Source of the DNA: Owenia fusiformis
Lineage: Eukaryota; Annelida; Polychaeta; Sabellida; Oweniidae
DNA: 64,000 nt
Reading direction: 5' to 3'
Assembly: GCA_903813345.2 (NCBI GenBank)
Contig: CAIIXF020000007.1
Span: forward strand, 15,174,714-15,238,713
The stretch's first letter is position 1, and every line of letters starts with the position of its first letter. This document shows positions 58,697-64,000 of this stretch, piece after piece. The notes under the pieces were generated by a model that saw only the letters and a program-made list of their open reading frames with translations, was not told the DNA's origin and did no database searches. Position numbers and translations under genes: made by a program.

Positions 58697-59311
58697 ACAT
58701 CATACCTTGGAAATCCAAGATGGGCTTTTACAGGGAGTTCGAATATCAAATGATTGTTATGTATCAATAGGACATTAACACTGTAGTACGCACTGTAGTT
58801 ATAGTTTAAATGTTAAAATGTTCATGATATGTCATTATTTAGTTCCTAGATATATAGATGAAAGTATCGCTTTGGTTGGACTTAACAATATGGCAGGGTA
58901 TACTATAAATAAACATTATTCTTTATCACTTAAAGGAACAAAATGCGTAAATGAAGTCTCACATTTGATCGTCATAGTATTTCCAATGGATTAATAAGTA
59001 CCTGATCTTTCATTTGACACCAAAAACAGATCAAACAGATCACATCAGAGTTGACACTAGATCATGAAAAAATAATTTTGATCTATCAATTTATATATTT
59101 CAAGTTTTTAGCAATGCCATTGAAAAATGGCATTGTTGTTTGCATTAATTATCCATTCATTTTTGATAGGATTTTCAACCATACGCCATTTTTAATTCAA
59201 GAGTTATTTAAAACATACACTTTGTGAAAAGTGGTAGTTCACTTATTTTGATCTCTGAACTTCAAATGCTGTTTTCTATGCAAGTATTATTTTCACTTCA
59301 GTATTGACCCA

Positions 59312-59410
59312 AATTACCCAAATGCGAGTAGGTAGTTACCAGTTTCACCACCAGGTGACTGATTCGGGTCAATTAACATGGCAGGTATATAAGAACGTTC
59401 CCTTAAACTT
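59312..59410 (-). repeat. Second copy of the 40.3-kb dispersed repeat
   Basis: GATGCGAGTAGGTAGTTACC-like text (ATGCGAGTAGGTAGTTACCA), TTTCACCACCAGGTG and ATGGCAGGTATATAAGAAC are the reverse complement of the 40320-40435 repeat. Confidence 0.7.
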
Positions 59411-60897
59411 GAATATTATCAATTTAAGTGGCTCAATTTTCATATAACCCTTATGTGTCTGATACTTATACTAATGCAAATATATCCAGTGAAGCAAAAT
59501 ATTATCTGTCCACTAAAAGAAAAGATATTTCATTTTTTGTGATTTTATAGCATGGGGTCTATGGGGAATCTCCCCGAGCTAGAAGTGACATTTTCAAAGA
59601 AAATTAATTTTTCAAAGTTAATAAACACTTTTTAAAACCACATTTCTAGATGTAATTTTACATGTAGATTTCAAATATGATATTACTTTGACTGAATTTT
59701 GAATTTTTAATGACGTAAATCAAGATTATTTCTACTCGCATCTGGGTTATTAAAGTTTTTATCATTTGATTGAGTGTGTGAGTAACATGTCTCAAATAAT
59801 ATTTTGTCCCCTTTCCTTCAAATATTTTGCACTGCGCCCGCAAACAATCTGATGCATGGTAATCGCATCTTGATTCACTAGGTTTCAGTTGCTCCTATGT
59901 ATTTAGACCCGGTGGAAAGTGACGATGTGGAAATCATACGATGATCACACGATAAGATACTGCACCTGCCGTCTGGACATCCTTCCAACAACCAACCAGT
60001 ATGTGTCATTTTCTTCATTTGATTTAAATTTTATAATACTAGTATTTGTAATACATCTTAATTTGTGAAAACTTGTATATAAAAGTTATATAAAGTTTTC
60101 ACTTTAGATGTATTCTCGGGCTACTAAGAACTTTTTCATATTTTATCAATATCTTAGCGTATTCAATAGATGAGATGATTGGCCTTTGAAAGAGGTGAGG
60201 TAGATATACAGTAGGTCTCACAAATCTTCTGATATGTAACTATAGGTAGGTATATAACTATTTTCTAAATTAGAATCAAGTTTTATAAATCATTAAGTAT
60301 GCAATATTGAACGATTTTATTACCTTTCAAAATGGTCATGATTACTCAGTCATCCGTAACAATTACATGGTGATCTAGGTATCATCTGATGGAGGATAAA
60401 TTAGGCATTTTACTGCTATTTTTGTATTTCAAAAAAAAAATTGCTTGAAGGATTTGAGTAATCTTGCATTTGGTTGGGTATACTTTTTGTGGACGCCCTG
60501 TAGTACCAGAGGGTGAACACGTCAAGTGCTTAATCATTGAAAAGACACTATTACAAGGGTCAACTTGTCACCTTTACAACATTCAGCATTTTCCATTTGA
60601 CCTGTATGAACACATGGCTTGTCATTCTCTCGTATTTATAGATTTTTACTATTTTACAATGGAATTGATCAGCTTATCGGTTTCATTAGTTTCACTAGAA
60701 TCTAAACATGACCTTGGTTATAATGCAGTTCAGTTATATCAAATAGCGTGTTATGCTCGGCTGAAATTGGACACACCATGTCTGGTTATAGTGTGAATAT
60801 GTAATGTCATACTTTGATATAATATTAAATAATATAATTTTCCATATATGTATAAACATGTTTGAATTGTTTAACAACAACACTTAAATTCATTATG

Positions 60898-61812
60898 TAG
60901 ACGTGTCGCAAAAAGGTGGCGCATTTGTTTTTTAGGGGTATCGCGTGAATGTAGCTTTGATTCCCCGGATTCTAAAATAATATTCTAATTAAAGTTGTAT
61001 ATCATTTTAAAGCTGTTTCGATGAAGTTTTTAGATCAACTACACTCCGTTCACAATTCTTGCGCGTTCTTTTTTAAAAAAGAGTTTTTTACCAAAACATC
61101 TGGCAAATATCCCCTGTTGACACGTTACATTTTGAATTATTTTTCGTCTTTAAACGCTCATAACTCAAACAATATATGACTATTATACTTATTTTTCGTC
61201 TTGATAAAGGTAGATAGAAGTTTTATTTCAAAGGATGAATTTTAGAAAGCGTCCCATATTGTGACGTCATAGAGTCTGAAAAATAGAATCTGTTGACAGC
61301 GACCTTTTCTGCTCATTTTTTTGTTCCTTCAACTTTTCAGGTGTACATTAAACAAAAAATACGAGATCAATTTTTAATAAATCATACATGATTATTTTGC
61401 TCCTAAACTCTAGTTTATTAATAAATAGTTGATTTTGTTCGCAAAAATATGTGTTTTCTGTTGTATGTGGAAAAGTGGAGGACGAAAGGTTTTCAAAATT
61501 CATCAAAATAGGGCTAATTAACGCCATTCGCCTATTTTCAAGCACAGCAACGCGTATATTTATTTCACCTAAAATATCAATTGATTCGTGTTTTATGATG
61601 CTCCTAGCCCATTAACAATATATATATGATATGAGAGTTATTCGTCTAAAATGTTTTGAGATAGAGAGGTAAATGTGGAGGACGAAAGGATTTTCATTTG
61701 TATACATTTTTCTCAAAAACGTCACATTCTACCATGTTAAAAGCGAGGATCCTCTGGATTACGCCACAAAATGTGTAACAATGCGTGCGCGAGCTTTTTG
61801 CGATACATCGTA
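60898..61812. mobile_element. Probable foldback/MITE, ~0.9 kb
   Basis: The left end TAGACGTGTCGCAAAAAGGTGGCGC is matched inverted by the right end GCGCGAGCTTTTTGCGATACATCGTA. CpG-rich ends enclose an AT-rich interior with two direct copies of GTGGAGGACGAAAGG (61466 and 61674). Boundaries approximate. Confidence 0.5.
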
Positions 61813-62004
61813 ATAAACGTGTATACTTTTATAATTTTGTAATAATAAACGGTTATGAAATAGCACGTCAGATATACCAATTATCATTTGTTGTTACATT
61901 TGATTGGGAATTCATGAAATATAATATAATACATCAAAACAAGCATTGTCTTAAAATATTGTTACGGTATGGATAATTGTGTTCTGTGATCACCTTTAAT
62001 CTGG

Positions 62005-62110
62005 TTTGTATTCAATATTTTGATGTTTGTATTCATTATTTTAATGTTTGTATTCAATATTTTAATGTTTGTATTCAATATTTTTTAATGTTTGTATTTA
62101 ATACTATAAG
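62005..62110 (+). repeat. ~21-24-bp tandem repeat (TGTTTGTATTCAATATTTTAA)
   Basis: Four to five copies differing by indels in the T-run, immediately left of family R copy 2. Confidence 0.85.
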
Positions 62111-62119
62111 ACTGCATTT

Positions 62120-62520
62120 TTGTATGCCTGCGGTGCTAGTGAATTGGTAATATTGTAATGAGGTTTCTCCCCAGGTATCACTAAAAAGAAGAATAAGCCT
62201 TGCAGTGCTCATTGCATGCTCGTGTGTTTTCAACAAACAAGCTCATTCAAGCGCACTCACGGCAATTACATAATGTAATTTGTAATGTGTGGGCTCATTG
62301 TTCTTTTTTATCATACCTAATGCCTTGGTCACATTTGCTACGATTTTCACTACGGCGCCCGGCAGATTTCAAGTATTTTGTTCAAAATTGAATACAAATT
62401 TGAACAAAACACTCAATCGGCCGGGCGCCGGCCGATGGATCTGAGCAAATATGACCCAGGCATTAGGGGGAAAATATTATGCAATACTTGCAATGCTGGC
62501 AGTTCAAAAATGAGTCTTAG
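62120..62520 (+). repeat. Dispersed repeat family R, copy 2 (uninterrupted 5' part)
   Basis: Shares with copy 1 GTATGCCTGCGG.GCTAGTGAA, CTCCCCAGGTATCACTAAAA, GCATGCTCGTGTGTTTTC, GGGCTCATTGTTCTTTTT, then GGGGGAAAA and GGCAGTTCAAAAATGAG. CTAGTGAA is present once, so this is the empty-site version of the 15943-17150 insertion. Confidence 0.8.
62316..62467. repeat. 152-bp palindromic core of family R copy 2
   Basis: CCTAATGCCTTGGTCACATTTGCT faces AGCAAATATGACCCAGGCATTAGG. An inner GC-rich palindrome (GGCGCCCGGC / GCCGGGCGCCGGCC) and TTTGTTCAAAATTGAATAC / TTTGAACAAAAC lie within. The sequence is unrelated to the core of copy 1 though it sits at the same position in the repeat. Confidence 0.8.
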
Positions 62521-62877
62521 TCTTGTTTATTAGAGGCGACAAGCTCAAGGTCACAATGTTCTAAAAATAACCTGTTTTTGTACACAAGACTGGTGAGTCA
62601 TATACTTGTGACTTTGGGATATGGGCTAAACAAAACATGTAAAAAACTTTTATAACATTAAATCATGTGTCAAACGCTACATGTGAAGTTAACTGGCAAA
62701 TTTTGCATAGACTAAACTCAAAAGTTGAGTTTACATCATATATAATAAACTCAGTGCGCTAAGAACTACAGGTAAAGTAGTTAACCCATGGCATAAATGG
62801 TAACATGTTATAGAAAGCTACTCAAAGTGTCGAACTGCTAATAGTGGCATGGGGGAGTGTTCCAAATGTGTAGTGTA

Positions 62878-63564
62878 TTATAACTGAGGTAATCCAGCAA
62901 CGATCGAACTTTCAATTCCACATTCATCTTTTCCTCTCAAGATCTTAAAGTAACCTGCAACATAAAGCAATAATTAGTTTTCAAATATGGAGTCCAACAC
63001 AAATGACATTTTCAAACATTTGTGAATTATTATTTCTCAATTGTTACCTTTATCTCCCCAGGTTGGGTTCCATGAGTTAGCAGCCAACCAATATGGGGTT
63101 CCATTCTCCTCTCCCCAACCAAGGATCTTAACAGCATGTCCCTTTAGAGCAGAGCCAGACATATGCTGGTACACACCTGCAAATACACCACTTGTAAGCC
63201 TTATTGCATGATGATGATGTATTAATGAGGTTGACAGATCAAAGTTATCGATGAAGCAAATAATGAAGAGAACCAAACAAGTATTGAAAGGAGTAGAATA
63301 TGACAATATGGCATAACATTTTAGTTTTCCTTTGAAAATCAAGTTGTTAAAATGAAATATCCAGCACTTGCCATAATCTACTCCAAACATACGCTTTTAA
63401 AGTAAATGTTTTAAATTAAAATAATTTCTACCAGCTAATCAACCTACCAGATTTGTAATTTGGGAAGTCAGCGAAAACAGTAAACGAGGCTTCTACTGGT
63501 CCATTGGTCATGATCTCAGTCTGAATATCCTTCACACTGGAACCCACTGTGTATACACTCTTTC
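62878..63564 (-). CDS. CTSB: Cathepsin B-like cysteine protease, C-terminal three exons
   Basis: Papain-family lysosomal protease. Exons in transcript order are 63564-63448, 63176-63048 and 62954-62878, phases joining. They encode [47 protein letters not shown] with the catalytic histidine, [20 protein letters not shown] with the active-site asparagine, and [20 protein letters not shown] followed by LPQL and stop. These match the C-terminal third of cathepsin B; its GGHA is KGHA here. The occluding loop, catalytic cysteine and propeptide would be upstream beyond the window edge (higher coordinates), so partial. Converges on GDA. Confidence 0.93.
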
Positions 63565-64000
63565 CTGGAATATAATATGCCACATTCTGTGTTGTATGAA
63601 TACTATTTGAAATGATTGTGCTCCTATAGACCCTATTAGTCCATTTCATGGCGTAGAATAATGGAAACAACGTCACAACGCATGCGCGTAAATCGACATT
63701 TCATGGTCCAAAGATTTCAATGTAGAGCAGTCTTCATCAAAATTTAAAATCTTAATAACTTTTTAGCAAATAATTTATTTTCTTAGGATTCAACGGATCC
63801 TTGTTAGACCCAACGAAGTGTTCATTTTGATATATAAAACAGCAAAATCCATCCACAGATCTTTCGGCCTTTTAATGATTTAATTTTCGGGATATTTTGC
63901 TAAAATCCCCCATTGGCCGCCATTATAGACTTTGAAAAAACCCAAATCCTCATCATTTCATATCATTCGTTAAGTGATCTAAACAACTCCAATCGCTTAG
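63565..64000 (-). other. Intron of the cathepsin B gene, no exon seen
   Basis: Sequence upstream of the acceptor at 63565 on the minus strand. I read it for the preceding cathepsin exon (occluding loop, CxxGC tracts) and found none before the window ends. Confidence 0.6.

Larger units (their letters stand above)
54858..62877. other. Convergent intergenic region between GDA and cathepsin B, repeats only
   Basis: Eight kilobases with no exon I could recognise in either direction. It holds foldbacks (55052-55787, 57901-58696, 60898-61812), degenerate arrays (56330-56870, 62005-62110) and family R copy 2. A 110-codon plus-strand frame at 60464-60796 has no family resemblance and is probably chance. 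Confidence 0.5.

Noticed and set aside
60464-60796. 110-codon plus-strand frame
   Set aside because: No family motif, no flanking splice context, and the second half is ordinary low-complexity AT-rich translation.

Overview
The window is AT-rich animal nuclear DNA. It has multi-exon genes with GT-AG introns of 0.1 to 5.5 kb and many short non-autonomous transposons. Protein similarity and the repeats (GTAGCCAG-type elements, CAGT...AACCTG mini-transposons, a CCGTCCGTCAGTCAGTC-bearing repeat) suggest a marine invertebrate. A lophotrochozoan such as a mollusc is my best guess, but the species cannot be fixed from sequence alone.

I reconstructed five protein-coding genes exon by exon, by reading across splice sites and checking that reading phases join. 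(1) 1374-5733 (+): the 3' five exons of an activin/BMP type I receptor of the ALK2 (ACVR1) class; its first exons lie outside or were not found. (2) 14531-24212 (+): a complete isopentenyl-diphosphate delta-isomerase (IDI1), 6 exons, 267 aa, with a predicted mitochondrial presequence encoded by exon 1. (3) 44697-26339 (-): a complete little elongation complex subunit 2 (ICE2/NARG2), 17 exons, 1185 aa, tail-to-tail with IDI1. (4) 46022-54857 (+): a complete guanine deaminase (GDA), 13 exons, 457 aa, head-to-head with ICE2. (5) 63564-62878 (-): the last three exons of a cathepsin B. In genes 2, 3 and 4 the summed exon lengths are exact multiples of three. The genes do not form one pathway: they cover BMP signalling, isoprenoid synthesis, snRNA transcription, purine catabolism and lysosomal proteolysis.

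The long non-coding stretches (5.7-14.5 kb, 24.2-26.3 kb, 54.9-62.9 kb and the introns) are packed with inverted-repeat elements and minisatellites. The most unusual are two ~1.2-kb elements (15943-17150 and 43177-44415). Each is flanked by an 8-bp target duplication, and the inverted ends of each are built from tandem arrays of 15-16-bp units. One sits inside a copy of a dispersed repeat whose second copy (62.1 kb) preserves the empty target site. Both copies of that host repeat also carry long palindromes of unrelated sequence at the same internal position. Other notable structures are a ~4.1-kb four-armed palindrome in an ICE2 intron carrying an array of TCAAGGTCA nuclear-receptor-type sites, a ~730-bp foldback just after GDA, and two GDA introns in which the 5' splice-site region has been tandemly copied.
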